Assembly: GCA_009711295.1 (NCBI GenBank) | Contig: WLST01000005.1 | Coordinates: forward strand, 1 to 50,661 | Length of the DNA stretch: 50,661 nucleotides | Reading direction: 5' to 3' | Source: Actinomycetota bacterium | GTDB lineage: Bacteria; Actinomycetota; Acidimicrobiia; Acidimicrobiales; Ilumatobacteraceae | Shown: piece by piece, positions 11,445 to 19,910 of the stretch | Layout of the letters: each line of letters opens with the position of its first letter | How positions within the stretch are numbered: position 1 is the stretch's first letter | Made by a program: the position numbers and the translations under genes | Notes under the pieces: generated by a model | Told to the model about the DNA's origin: nothing | Database searches by the model: none | What the model saw: only the letters and a program-made list of their open reading frames with translations

Positions 11445-12376
11445 AAAACGTCGAACTATCTGATGTCGTCTTTCCTGAAGTCGCTGAGGAGTTCTTCAAT
11501 TGGCTTGTGGTCGAGCGCGGACGCGCCGCAAATACCGTAGATGCGTATCGGCGTGACATTGCGCAATATCTTTTATACCTTCGCGACATACGTTCCACTC
11601 TCATGAAGGTAAAGGTGGAAGATGTAGAAAATTTCCTCACGATGCGACTCGAAAATGGGGCGGCAAAGTCGAGCCTTGCGCGGCAATTCTCTGCACTGCG
11701 CATGCTGCACAGGTTCATGGTTGAGGAACGTTTCCGCAAAGATGACCCAGCGGTGATGGCCGAAGGTATTGGTAAGCCGGCAGGAATACCAAAACCCCTC
11801 ACCGAAGACGAGATGATCCTTCTCATCGGTTCAGTTGTTGGTGATGAACCACGACAGTTGCGCGACCGAGCAGTGCTGGAGTTTCTTTATGCCACAGGCG
11901 CACGCGTGTCTGAAGTGTGTGGGCTGAACTTGTCTGATCTCGATATGGAGTCGTCACTCGTGCGTCTTTTTGGAAAAGGTTCAAAAGAGCGGGTTGTACC
12001 TTTTGGCTCAATAGCCCACGGTGCGCTGAGTCAGTGGATTGCATCTGGTCGACACGCACTGGTCCCGCCAAAGTGGGTGCGTAGAGATGATTCTCAGGCT
12101 GTGTTTCTTGCCAACCGCGGCGCACGCATCAGCCGACAGGTGATTTTCAACATTGTTCGAGAAGCGGGGTTGCGGGCAAAAATAGATCGTGATATCTCGC
12201 CGCACGCTCTGCGTCATTCCTGTGCAACACACCTGCTTGATCACGGAGCAGACCTGCGCATTGTGCAAGAGATGTTGGGGCATGCATCCATTTCCACAAC
12301 TCAGGTATATACCCGTGTTTCACAAGAACGCCTGTGGCAGGTGTATGGCTCATCGCATCCAAGGGCACGACACTAG
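11423..12376 (+). CDS. xerD: Site-specific tyrosine recombinase XerD
   Basis: 317 residues from a GTG overlapping the Nudix gene. An N-terminal SAM-like core-binding domain (VERGRAANTVDAYRRDIAQY) is followed by a catalytic domain with all active-site residues: Arg in ATGARVSEVCGL, Lys in GKGSKERVVPF, HALRHSCATH (H-x-x-R), LGHASISTTQVYTRV with the nucleophilic tyrosine. It resolves chromosome dimers at dif with its partner XerC and FtsK. It lies in a conserved housekeeping context, without att sites or phage genes, so it is not an integrase. XerC versus XerD is decided by synteny. Confidence 0.88.
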   Translation: MGEGSPLKNVELSDVVFPEVAEEFFNWLVVERGRAANTVDAYRRDIAQYLLYLRDIRSTLMKVKVEDVENFLTMRLENGAAKSSLARQFSALRMLHRFMVEERFRKDDPAVMAEGIGKPAGIPKPLTEDEMILLIGSVVGDEPRQLRDRAVLEFLYATGARVSEVCGLNLSDLDMESSLVRLFGKGSKERVVPFGSIAHGALSQWIASGRHALVPPKWVRRDDSQAVFLANRGARISRQVIFNIVREAGLRAKIDRDISPHALRHSCATHLLDHGADLRIVQEMLGHASISTTQVYTRVSQERLWQVYGSSHPRARH

Positions 12377-12832
12377 ATGCTGAAAAAAGTGCAGCACCTC
12401 TACAGACGATGGAAAGCAATGGGTGAGGGTCTCGGTACTGTTGTGCCCGATGACGTTGCAATGACAAAAGGTTTGTTGAGTGACGCTGAGTTTGGTTTAT
12501 GGCGCGCAATGTCGAGTGCAGACCAGGTTCATTCGCTACAGGTGCTGCATATATTTGAACAGTTGGTGCCAGATGCAACTCGAGACGAAAAGAGTGCTGC
12601 ATTGCTGCATGATGTGGCTAAAGCTATTTCGCCGATGAGCCGAATGGCTCGAAGTGTGGCAACCATCGGTAGTTTTCGCCGTGAGCGGTGGCGGTGGTAT
12701 CGCCAACATGAAGTAATGGCTGTTGAAGTTCTGCAAAGAGTCGGTTCATCACAGCGCACCATTGAACTCGTGCGTCGAAGCGCGCAAGATGTGGTTGCTC
12801 TGCGTCTTTATGAAGCAGATGACTCGGTGTAA
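12377..12832 (+). CDS. HD-domain protein
   Basis: A 151-residue protein directly abutting the xerD stop. It has the spaced residues of an HD metal-dependent phosphohydrolase: a first His (VHSLQVLH, residue ~54), ALLHDVAKA (residue ~77) and YRQHEVMAVEVL (residue ~114). The substrate is unknown. It is short for the family and may be a minimal single-domain enzyme. Its TAA stop abuts the trpS stop on the other strand without a gap. Confidence 0.65.
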   Translation: MLKKVQHLYRRWKAMGEGLGTVVPDDVAMTKGLLSDAEFGLWRAMSSADQVHSLQVLHIFEQLVPDATRDEKSAALLHDVAKAISPMSRMARSVATIGSFRRERWRWYRQHEVMAVEVLQRVGSSQRTIELVRRSAQDVVALRLYEADDSV

Positions 12833-13819
12833 TTATTCAGGCAAGAAGCCGACAGCATTTTTGGCGCGAGCGACTGTAGCGCTTGCTACAACACGGGCCT
12901 TTTCAGCTCCTACTCGCAAGAGTCGTTGTAGTTCTGCACGGTCATTCATGAGTTCGGTATATCGCTTTTGTATGGGGCTGATCATTGAGCAAACGGCTTC
13001 GCCGGCATCGACTTTCAGTGCGCCGTACTGCGTATAAGAACTTGCTAGTTCTTCTGGTTTTTGACCGGTAGCTGCCGACAAAATGTCGAGCAAGTTAGCA
13101 ATGCCAGGTTTGGTGTCGCGATCGTAAGCCACTTCATTGTCGCTATCGGTGACGGCACGTTTGAACTTCTTCATGATTGAGGCTGGGTCATCGAGAAGAT
13201 AGATGCAGCCAGCTTCATTGGTTGTCGATTTTGACATCTTGTTCGTTGGTTCTTGAAGGTCCATGACTCGCGCACCAAGTGCAGGTGTCACTGCCTTTGG
13301 CAAAACAAATGTTTCACCGAAACGATGATTGAATCGCATCGCAATATCGCGAGTAATTTCAATGTGCTGCTTTTGGTCGTCACCGACGGGAACTTCATCG
13401 GCGTCGTACAGCAAAATATCTGCCGCTTGAAGGGCTGGATACGTGAAGAGGCCTGCAGAAACAAATTCGGCTTCTCGTTTTTGAGACTTATCTTTGAATT
13501 GCGTCATTCGCGATAATTCGCCGTATGAGACAGTGCATTCCATCATCCAAGAAAGTGTGGTGTGCTCAACAACATGGCTTTGCACAAACACTGTTGCAAC
13601 ATTTGGGTCGAGGCCCACGGCAAAGAGCATCGCTGCTAGTTCGAGAGTGTTTTGACCAAGCACCCCTGGTGATTCGGTCACAGTGAAGGCGTGGAGGTCG
13701 ACGATTCCATGAAATACGTCATTTTGGTGTTGTCCATTGACCCACTGTTGGAGGGCTCCTAAGTAATTACCTAGGTGAACAGCGCCGGTTGGTTGGATGC
13801 AAGATAAGACACGAGCCAC
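12833..13819 (-). CDS. trpS: Tryptophan--tRNA ligase
   Basis: 328 residues from the GTG at 13819. The start MARVLSCIQPTGAVHLGNYL holds the HIGH-like motif; the MVxSK-type KMSKS loop (TNKMSKSTTNEAG, residue ~193) and DQKQHIEITRD follow. It charges tRNA-Trp with tryptophan. A longer frame to ATG 13867 exists, but the extra 16 residues do not resemble the family, and a TACAGT -10 lies exactly 6 nt before GTG 13819. The gene is divergent from scpA and ends against the HD gene. Confidence 0.92.
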   Translation of the reverse strand: MARVLSCIQPTGAVHLGNYLGALQQWVNGQHQNDVFHGIVDLHAFTVTESPGVLGQNTLELAAMLFAVGLDPNVATVFVQSHVVEHTTLSWMMECTVSYGELSRMTQFKDKSQKREAEFVSAGLFTYPALQAADILLYDADEVPVGDDQKQHIEITRDIAMRFNHRFGETFVLPKAVTPALGARVMDLQEPTNKMSKSTTNEAGCIYLLDDPASIMKKFKRAVTDSDNEVAYDRDTKPGIANLLDILSAATGQKPEELASSYTQYGALKVDAGEAVCSMISPIQKRYTELMNDRAELQRLLRVGAEKARVVASATVARAKNAVGFLPE

Positions 13820-13825
13820 GGGCGG

Positions 13826-13831
13826 ACTGTA
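13826..13831 (-). promoter_or_regulatory. Leaderless -10 element of trpS
   Basis: TACAGT on the minus strand, 6 nt before GTG 13819, supports a start 48 nt inside the longest frame. A second possible element (CATAAC, 13874-13879, 6 nt before ATG 13867) would serve the longer form. Confidence 0.55.
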
Positions 13832-13856
13832 GTCGTCGAAAGGGGTCTCTGGCGAG

Positions 13857-13862
13857 TATGTT
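13857..13862 (+). promoter_or_regulatory. Leaderless -10 element of scpA
   Basis: TATGTT lies 7 nt before GTG 13870 and overlaps the alternative ATG at 13858. It is only 25 bp from the opposing trpS -10. Confidence 0.45.
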
Positions 13863-13869
13863 TTCATAT

Positions 13870-14649
13870 GTGAGTTATGACGTCTCCACGGCCGTATTTG
13901 AGGGCCCTTTCGACCTTCTCTTGCACCTCATTTTGAGGGAGCAGGTCGATATTCATGAAGTCTCGCTCAGCACCATTGTCGACGCCTATCTCACCGAAAT
14001 TGAGAAGATGCAGGACCTCGACCTCGATATCGCTACAGAATTCCTGCTCATTGCCTCCACGCTGGTGGAACTCAAGGCACGGCGCTTATTGCCAGGCAAA
14101 GAGAACATCGACCTTGACGAAGAATTCGCCTTGTGGGAAGAGCGCGATTTGCTACTTGCCCGCCTCCTGGAATGCAAGACGTTTAAAGATGTATCGCTGG
14201 TGTTTCAGCAGCTAGCAGACCTGGCCGACAGGGCATTCCCTCGCACCACCGGGCCCGATGAGAGATTTTCGCAGCTTCTGCCCGACTTGATGGAGGGAGT
14301 GACCCCACAAAAGTTGCACAAGGCAATGCTGAAGGCGCTTGCTCCGAAGCCAGAACCACACATTGACCTCTTTCACGTAGCACCGGTTCGGTTGAGCGTT
14401 TCTGAGGCCGTCAGTGAGTTAATGGATTCCTTGCCAAGTATGAAGGCAATTACGTTTCGTAATCTCACCCGTGGTCATGAAGTGCGTCTTGAAGTGGTGG
14501 TGAGGTTCCTGGCCATTTTGGAAATTTATAAACAAGGTTTTATAGAGCTCAGTCAAGACGACCGATTTGGCGATATCGAAATCCTATGGATTGGTGATGA
14601 AGGTTTCGCTTCAGTCAATGCATTCTCCATCGACGATTATGAAGGTTAA
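13870..14649 (+). CDS. scpA: Segregation and condensation protein A
   Basis: 259 residues from GTG 13870 (MSYDVSTAVFEGPFDLLLHL matches the family start). LEVVVRFLAILEIYKQGFIELSQ-type residues form the C-terminal winged helix (split as VVRFLAILEIYKQ / GFIELSQ). ScpA is the kleisin subunit that bridges SMC heads in the condensin complex for chromosome segregation. ATG 13858 would add four residues and is a possible alternative. It is followed by scpB after 14 nt, the usual pair. The N-terminal coding sequence faces trpS across interlocked promoters. Confidence 0.9.
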   Translation: MSYDVSTAVFEGPFDLLLHLILREQVDIHEVSLSTIVDAYLTEIEKMQDLDLDIATEFLLIASTLVELKARRLLPGKENIDLDEEFALWEERDLLLARLLECKTFKDVSLVFQQLADLADRAFPRTTGPDERFSQLLPDLMEGVTPQKLHKAMLKALAPKPEPHIDLFHVAPVRLSVSEAVSELMDSLPSMKAITFRNLTRGHEVRLEVVVRFLAILEIYKQGFIELSQDDRFGDIEILWIGDEGFASVNAFSIDDYEG

Positions 14650-14663
14650 GTAGAAAGTTTCAC

Positions 14664-15305
14664 ATGTCAGACGAATTGCTCAATATGAACGATGATGCTT
14701 CATTCATCACACCTGAAATCATCCGGGCGATGGAAGGCATTTTGATGGTGGCAATTGAACCTGTACCCGCTGAATTGCTCGCGCAGTTATTCGAAGTGTC
14801 GGTCTCCATTATCGAAGAAATGGCTGCTCAATTGAGCGCTGTCTACGAAGAAGCCGGACACGGCTTTCAGCTCATTGCGGTGGCCGGTGGATATCGTTTC
14901 CAAAGTCATCCAGCCGTTTCTGCTTACGTGGAACGTTTTGTGCTCGATGGACAACGAGCTCGTCTTTCGGCTGCGGCATTAGAAACTCTGGCAATTGTGG
15001 CGTACAAGCAACCCATTTCTCGTTTGCAAATTGCTTCTGTGCGTGGTGTTGACCCCGATGCTGTTTTGCGCACATTGCATTCTCGTGGCTACGTAGAGCA
15101 TCGCGGTAATGACGATGGGCCCGGCCAGGCGGTGCTGTGGGGCACAACACAACTTTTCCTCGAGAAGTTAGGCATTAACTCGCTGGGCGAGTTGCCACCT
15201 CTAGCGGAATTTGTTCCAGATGCAAGCGTTGTTGAGGCTTTAGAAAATACTTTGCGTATTTCTCCACTCGATGATGCAGGCTCTGCACCAGATCAAAACC
15301 TGTGA
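14664..15305 (+). CDS. scpB: Segregation and condensation protein B
   Basis: 213 residues with two winged-helix domains; the conserved LSAAALETLAIVAYKQPISR (residues ~93-112) and VRGVDPDAVLRTLHSRGYVE segments are diagnostic. ScpB binds the ScpA kleisin middle region in the SMC-ScpAB condensin. It sits 14 nt after scpA and overlaps the next gene (GTGA). Confidence 0.92.
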   Translation: MSDELLNMNDDASFITPEIIRAMEGILMVAIEPVPAELLAQLFEVSVSIIEEMAAQLSAVYEEAGHGFQLIAVAGGYRFQSHPAVSAYVERFVLDGQRARLSAAALETLAIVAYKQPISRLQIASVRGVDPDAVLRTLHSRGYVEHRGNDDGPGQAVLWGTTQLFLEKLGINSLGELPPLAEFVPDASVVEALENTLRISPLDDAGSAPDQNL

Positions 15306-16072
15306 CGGAAATGTCAGATCATTCATCGCACGACGACACTGAGTTGCACGAAGGCGAACGCTTGCAGAAAATTCTTGCTGCTTTGGGTTGGGGTAGTAGA
15401 AGAGTTTGTGAAGATCTCATCATTGAAGAGAGGGTGACGGTCAACAATGAGATCGCCATTCTTGGTCGTCGAGTCGACCCACTTGTCGACTTGATTTGTG
15501 TCGACGGAGCACCTGTGGGGGCGCGTCCCGACTTTGTTTATTACTTATTGAACAAGCCAAGTGGAGTGATATGTACGGCGAGCGACCCACAAGGACGTGA
15601 AACCGTGATCGACTTAGTGCCGAGTGAACCTCGCGTCTTTTCCGTTGGGCGATTAGATTTCGACACTGAAGGTCTGTTGTTGCTCACGAATGATGGCGAG
15701 CTAACGCAATTTCTCACTCATCCAAGTCAGGGAGTCGAGAAAGAGTATTTGGTGATGCTTCATGGTTCGCCACGTTTGTCCGATAAGGCACTGCACAAAT
15801 TACGCATTGGTGTTGAACTTGAAGATGGGGTGACCGCTCCAGCAAAAGTGAGCCAACGCAGCGACAACACCGTGACTGTTGTTATTCACGAAGGACGCAA
15901 TCGCCAGGTGCGGCGAATGTTTGAGGCTATTGGTGAAGAAGTGCAACGTCTTGTGCGTGTCCGTATAGGTCCGCTAGTTGACAACAAGCTGAAGCCCGGA
16001 GTGTGGCGTGACCTCACTCTTGCGGAGCGGAAATCACTCAGTGAATTTATGTCGAAATCATCTCGGCGCTAG
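15302..16072 (+). CDS. rluB: rRNA pseudouridine synthase, RsuA/RluB family
   Basis: 256 residues. An N-terminal S4 domain (residues ~17-70, GERLQKILAALGWGSRRVCE) precedes the pseudouridine synthase core with LLNKPSGVICTASDPQGR, the catalytic Asp in GRLDFDTEGLLLLTNDGEL, EKEYLV and the HEGRNRQVRRMFEAIG motif. It isomerises a specific uridine in 23S (RluB) or 16S (RsuA) rRNA. The scpA-scpB-pseudouridine synthase order is conserved. The start overlaps the scpB stop. Confidence 0.88.
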   Translation: MTEMSDHSSHDDTELHEGERLQKILAALGWGSRRVCEDLIIEERVTVNNEIAILGRRVDPLVDLICVDGAPVGARPDFVYYLLNKPSGVICTASDPQGRETVIDLVPSEPRVFSVGRLDFDTEGLLLLTNDGELTQFLTHPSQGVEKEYLVMLHGSPRLSDKALHKLRIGVELEDGVTAPAKVSQRSDNTVTVVIHEGRNRQVRRMFEAIGEEVQRLVRVRIGPLVDNKLKPGVWRDLTLAERKSLSEFMSKSSRR

Positions 16073-16085
16073 ATACCCCGATCGC

Positions 16086-16091
16086 TAGAGT
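16086..16091 (+). promoter_or_regulatory. Leaderless -10 element of tyrA
   Basis: TAGAGT ends exactly 6 nt before the GTG at 16098, in a 25-nt gap after the pseudouridine synthase gene. No Shine-Dalgarno is present. Confidence 0.6.
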
Positions 16092-16097
16092 AGAGAC

Positions 16098-17150
16098 GTG
16101 TCGGTACAGCAAAGCGTCAATATTGTGGGTCTGGGGCTCATTGGCGGCTCGATTGCTGCACGTCTCACCCAGGAAGGCTTTCGCGTTCAGGGAATTGACC
16201 CATTAGCGAGTCGTCAAGAAGAAGCACTTGATTTTGGGTACATTTCATCAGTAGGTCTCGATGTGGACGCACATATCACCTTTGTATCGGTACCGGTTTC
16301 GCAACTCGCCACCGAAGTTGAATCGGCACTGCGGGCTACCAAAGGAATAGTGACCGATGTTGGCAGCGTGAAAGCTCCCGTCGTACAGGCGATATCCGAC
16401 GTCCGTTTCGTGGGAGGCCATCCGATGGCTGGCTCCGAATTAGAGGGTATACAGGGAGCAGACGCTGAGCTTTTTGAAGGTGCAACATGGATCCTCACTC
16501 CCACTGACCTGACCGACGATCGAGTATTCGCTGAAGTGGCCTCCATTGTTCAGCTCATGGGTGCAAATATTCTCGCAGTGTCGGCAGAGCACCACGATCG
16601 ACTCATCGCGGTGGTGAGTCATGTTCCGCATTTGGCGGCCGCAACTCTCATGAGTGTTGCCGATGCTCGGTCAGAAGAGCACGCATCGGTCTTGCGTATG
16701 GCTGCTGGAGGCTTTCGCGATATGACGCGAATTGCGTCGAGCAAGCCCGGCATTTGGCTCGACATATGCCGGGAAAATCGTGCAGCAATTTTAGAAACTC
16801 TCGACGACTTCATCGCTGAATTAGGACAATTGCGCGCCATCATTGACGGCACGAAAACGGGGGAGCTCGAAACGTTTCTCTCTAAGGCGAGAAAAGCAAG
16901 ATCACATCTACCGGCTCGTGTTCGCTCTTTGGAAGACGTTGAGGAAGTCCGTATTCCCATTCCCGACCGGCCAGGAGCCGCGGCAGAAATATTCACCCTT
17001 GCCGCCGCCCTCAATGTCAACTTGGCAAGTTTTGAAGTGGTGCACTCAGCTGAGGGCGAACGCGGTGTCGCCATCGTGCTTGTTGACAAATCTCAGGTCG
17101 AGCTGTTGCGAGGTGGCCTGATTGGTCGTGGCTTTAAGCCGGGTCGTTAG
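16098..17150 (+). CDS. tyrA: Prephenate dehydrogenase with ACT domain
   Basis: 350 residues. The Rossmann motif VGLGLIGGSIAARL opens the protein; GGHPMAGSELEG (residue ~110) is the prephenate dehydrogenase signature. A C-terminal ACT-like domain (residues ~275-350, RIPIPDRPGAAAEIFTLAA) suggests feedback control by an aromatic amino acid. It oxidatively decarboxylates prephenate to 4-hydroxyphenylpyruvate in tyrosine synthesis with NAD(P). It is followed one base later by aroA, so the two aromatic-pathway steps are coexpressed from the leaderless promoter. Confidence 0.92.
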   Translation: MSVQQSVNIVGLGLIGGSIAARLTQEGFRVQGIDPLASRQEEALDFGYISSVGLDVDAHITFVSVPVSQLATEVESALRATKGIVTDVGSVKAPVVQAISDVRFVGGHPMAGSELEGIQGADAELFEGATWILTPTDLTDDRVFAEVASIVQLMGANILAVSAEHHDRLIAVVSHVPHLAAATLMSVADARSEEHASVLRMAAGGFRDMTRIASSKPGIWLDICRENRAAILETLDDFIAELGQLRAIIDGTKTGELETFLSKARKARSHLPARVRSLEDVEEVRIPIPDRPGAAAEIFTLAAALNVNLASFEVVHSAEGERGVAIVLVDKSQVELLRGGLIGRGFKPGR

Positions 17151-17151
17151 T

Positions 17152-18450
17152 GTGGCCCATCTTCGTTTAGAAACAGCACGAGGACCGCTTCATTGTTCGG
17201 TGGAAGTTCCAGGTTCAAAAAGCATTGCGAATCGGGCACTCATCTGTGCGGCACTTGCTGGTGAAGGTTCAATCGTTACAAATATTCCCGGGGGCGACGA
17301 CACCGTTGCAATGCTCGAAGGTCTGCGTGCACTTGGCCTCGCGATTTCTCAAGTGAAAGAATCAGTTAGTTTTTCTTCATCGCTCGACCTCGAGAACACT
17401 GATGAGGTCAATATTCATGCGGCACTGGCTGGCACCTCATCGCGCTTTCTCACCGCACTCGGAGCGCTGCGTCAGGGCAATACGTGCATTGATGGTTTTG
17501 ATGCCTTGCGAAAACGTCCGATGGAAGATCTCCACATTGCTTTGAGTCATCTCGGTGCCAATGTGTCAAGTTCGTTAGGAGAGTATTCGCTTCCCGTCGT
17601 CGTGAACGGTGTCGACGTCCACGGTGGAGAACTCACAATGTCGAGTTCAGTTTCTAGTCAGTTTTCCAGTGCCATATTGCTGATTTCGCCGTATCTCAAG
17701 AACGGTCTCGTAGTGAACATCGAAGGTAATCGCATCTCTGAGTCATACGTGATGATGACCATTGGCGTCATGTTGGCATTCGGTGCAGACGTCACAATAG
17801 AAGTACGCAATGAAAGACTTTTACGTATTCGAGTTCAACCAGGAAAATACGCCGCAACTCAATTCGCAGTGGAGCCAGATGCTTCTTCAGCTTCGTACCC
17901 ACTCGCTGCAATTGCAATTTGCGGGGGTGAAGTATTCATACCCGGAATGAAGAATGAATCTCTGCAAGGAGATACCGGGTTCGTCTCTTTGATGGAAGAA
18001 ATGGGTTGCACTGCTCTATGGGTAAACGATGGCGTGAAATTATCTCGCGATCCTCAGTCTGTATTAAAGGGAGTTTCTGTTGATCTGAACGACATGTCCG
18101 ATTTGGTGCCCACGGTGGTGTCTGTCGCGTTGTTCGCGCGCGGGTCAAGCAATATCTCGGGCGTCGGCTTCATACGTAACAAAGAAAGCGACAGGCTGGG
18201 AGACCTGGCTGTCGAGTTGCGTAAATGTGACGCAGATGTCGAAGTTCTTGAAGATGGCCTTCGCATTTCACCACGTCCGCTTCGCGGCACAGAACTTGGC
18301 ACACATCATGATCATCGTCTGGCGATGGCCTTTGGACTCGTTGCCCTCAAAGTGTCGGGTGTGACAGTTGAAGACCCGACAGTCGTTTCCAAGAGCTGGC
18401 CAATGTACTGGGAGATGAGAGAGCAAATGTTACGGTCGAGTCATGAGTGA
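17152..18450 (+). CDS. aroA: 3-phosphoshikimate 1-carboxyvinyltransferase (EPSP synthase)
   Basis: 432 residues from GTG 17152, one base after the tyrA stop. It shows VPGSKSIANRALICAALAGE near the N-terminus, LAGTSSRFLTALGALRQG, RKRPMEDL, SSQFSSAILL, RNKESDRLGDLA and the C-terminal HDHRLAMAFGLVAL. It joins shikimate 3-phosphate with PEP in the chorismate pathway. The glycine that precedes AGT in the usual GNAGT loop is replaced (AALAGTSSRF), a variation worth noting for inhibitor binding. The frame extends to a TTG at 17122 inside tyrA, which is unlikely. It overlaps the next gene by 8 nt. Confidence 0.92.
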   Translation: MAHLRLETARGPLHCSVEVPGSKSIANRALICAALAGEGSIVTNIPGGDDTVAMLEGLRALGLAISQVKESVSFSSSLDLENTDEVNIHAALAGTSSRFLTALGALRQGNTCIDGFDALRKRPMEDLHIALSHLGANVSSSLGEYSLPVVVNGVDVHGGELTMSSSVSSQFSSAILLISPYLKNGLVVNIEGNRISESYVMMTIGVMLAFGADVTIEVRNERLLRIRVQPGKYAATQFAVEPDASSASYPLAAIAICGGEVFIPGMKNESLQGDTGFVSLMEEMGCTALWVNDGVKLSRDPQSVLKGVSVDLNDMSDLVPTVVSVALFARGSSNISGVGFIRNKESDRLGDLAVELRKCDADVEVLEDGLRISPRPLRGTELGTHHDHRLAMAFGLVALKVSGVTVEDPTVVSKSWPMYWEMREQMLRSSHE

Positions 18451-19132
18451 TGAACTAGCAAGTTCGTGGGTGGCGCAAGCCGGGTCTAATGCTTCGGTTC
18501 AAAGCGCAAATACTGTGGCGGCATTCGATTTCGACGGCACTTTGACAGTGCGCGACACTGTTTGGCCCTTTATTTCGCTGTTGGTGCCAAAGCGCACGGT
18601 CATGAAATCATTTGCCGCCGATTTCGTTCGCAATGCGAAAGCAGTGGTGAAGCGTGATCGTGATTTTTTAAAACTCAATGTTCTTGCCAAATCATTGGCG
18701 GGAATGCCGGTGGAAAAAGTGAATAACATCGCCGAAAAATACGCAGATCATGTTTTGAGGCATTGGATGAGATCCGATACCTGCGCGAGGTTGAGGTGGC
18801 ATCAAAAAGAAGGACATACGGTTGTTCTCGTATCGGCTTCGTTTGAAAATTATCTCGGTCCGATAGCGAGCAAAATAGGGGTGTCCCATGTGCTCGCCAC
18901 GCGTCTAGAAGTGCTGGAGAACTCCACGGGTGTCGAAATATTGAGCGGAAATCTTTTCGGTGAGAACTGTCGTGGGGTCGAAAAGGTCCAGCGATTCCGT
19001 GAATGGGCCGCATCCCAACCAGGATCCGTCTTTCGTTATGCCTATGGAGACTCCTCCGGAGACCAAGAGTTGCTGCAAGCATCAGGTGCGCCAATTTGGG
19101 TGAAACATGAAACCCTCCATCCTGCGCCTTGA
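18443..19132 (+). CDS. HAD-IB family hydrolase (SerB-like)
   Basis: 229 residues with FDFDGTLTVRDTVWPF (nucleophile Asp near residue 28), VVLVSASFENYLGPIA (motif II) and YAYGDSSGDQELLQAS (motif III), the layout of HAD subclass IB phosphatases such as phosphoserine phosphatase. Members of this wider type also act on lipids or sugar phosphates, so the substrate is open. It overlaps aroA by 8 nt. In many Actinobacteria cmk would be expected after aroA; here this gene occupies the place. Confidence 0.75.
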   Translation: MSDELASSWVAQAGSNASVQSANTVAAFDFDGTLTVRDTVWPFISLLVPKRTVMKSFAADFVRNAKAVVKRDRDFLKLNVLAKSLAGMPVEKVNNIAEKYADHVLRHWMRSDTCARLRWHQKEGHTVVLVSASFENYLGPIASKIGVSHVLATRLEVLENSTGVEILSGNLFGENCRGVEKVQRFREWAASQPGSVFRYAYGDSSGDQELLQASGAPIWVKHETLHPAP

Positions 19133-19355
19133 CTTTTTGTTTAATCCGATGCCCGCTCGGATGCCGCAAGGGAAGTCAGAACAAGCAGAGAAACTCCGAA
19201 TCACTATTCTCGAAGAGCATCGCAAAGCCGTTGAAAAGGGAGATCCGGTCTACATCGACCCTATGACGCGACGCAGTGTGATGACGGCAGCATTTTTGGC
19301 ATCGCGAGCAACATGCTGCACCAGTGGTTGCAGACATTGTCCGTACGAGTCCTAA
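19107..19355 (+). CDS. Small Cys-rich protein, DUF5522-like
   Basis: 82 residues overlapping the HAD-IB end by 26 nt. The C-terminal YIDPMTRRSVMTAAFLASRA, then CCTSGCRHCPY, matches small DUF5522-type proteins with a CC-x3-C-x2-C cluster, probably a metal site. The function is unknown. An internal ATG (19149) would give 68 residues and avoid part of the overlap. Confidence 0.65.
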   Translation: MKPSILRLDFLFNPMPARMPQGKSEQAEKLRITILEEHRKAVEKGDPVYIDPMTRRSVMTAAFLASRATCCTSGCRHCPYES

Positions 19356-19412
19356 ACGGCTACGTTTGTAGGGTCGCGCGGTAAAAGCCGCCTCATACAT
19401 TTAGGAGCAATT

Positions 19413-19910
19413 GTGTCGCAACAGCGAGAGATCCTCACGTGGGAAGGTTTCGGGGTCGCATCGCATGATCTCGCACTGAAGATTGCTGCGAGTGGCTTTG
19501 AGCCCGACATGATTTTAGCTATTGCTCGGGGTGGGTTGTTTCTTGCTGGTGCGCTGGGTTATTCACTTGCTGTGAAAAATACATACACCATGAACGTTGA
19601 GTTCTACACAGGTGTGAATCAGCGTCTCGACATGCCAATGATTCTTCCTCCCGTCCCCGATTTCGAAGAAGTGAAAGATGCAAAGATCTTGATTGTCGAT
19701 GATGTTGCCGATACGGGCCACACTTTGAAATTGGTCAAAGAGTTTTGTAACGGTCGAGTTGCTGAATCGCGCATTGTTGCTCTCTATGAAAAGTCACACT
19801 CGGTTGTTCATTGCGACTATGTGTGGAAGAAAACAGATGAGTGGATCAACTTCCCCTGGAGCGATCGTGAACCAGTGGTCAAAAAAGCAAATATGGTTCT
19901 CGACGCCTAA
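19413..19910 (+). CDS. Phosphoribosyltransferase, type I
   Basis: 165 residues from a GTG with a good Shine-Dalgarno (AGGAG, 19403-19407). The PRPP-binding loop ILIVDDVADTGHTLKLVKEF (residues ~92-111) and ILAIARGGLFLAGAL are typical of the hypoxanthine/xanthine-guanine type, probably purine salvage. Base specificity cannot be read from the sequence. A leader of about 30 nt with TAGGGT near 19371 as a candidate -10 precedes it. Its TAA stop overlaps the convergent oxidoreductase stop (CTAA). Confidence 0.8.
   Translation: MSQQREILTWEGFGVASHDLALKIAASGFEPDMILAIARGGLFLAGALGYSLAVKNTYTMNVEFYTGVNQRLDMPMILPPVPDFEEVKDAKILIVDDVADTGHTLKLVKEFCNGRVAESRIVALYEKSHSVVHCDYVWKKTDEWINFPWSDREPVVKKANMVLDA

Noticed and set aside
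11423-12376. Tyrosine recombinase as integrase of a mobile element
   Set aside because: Conserved housekeeping context (Nudix-xerD), no attachment-site repeats, no phage or plasmid genes nearby.
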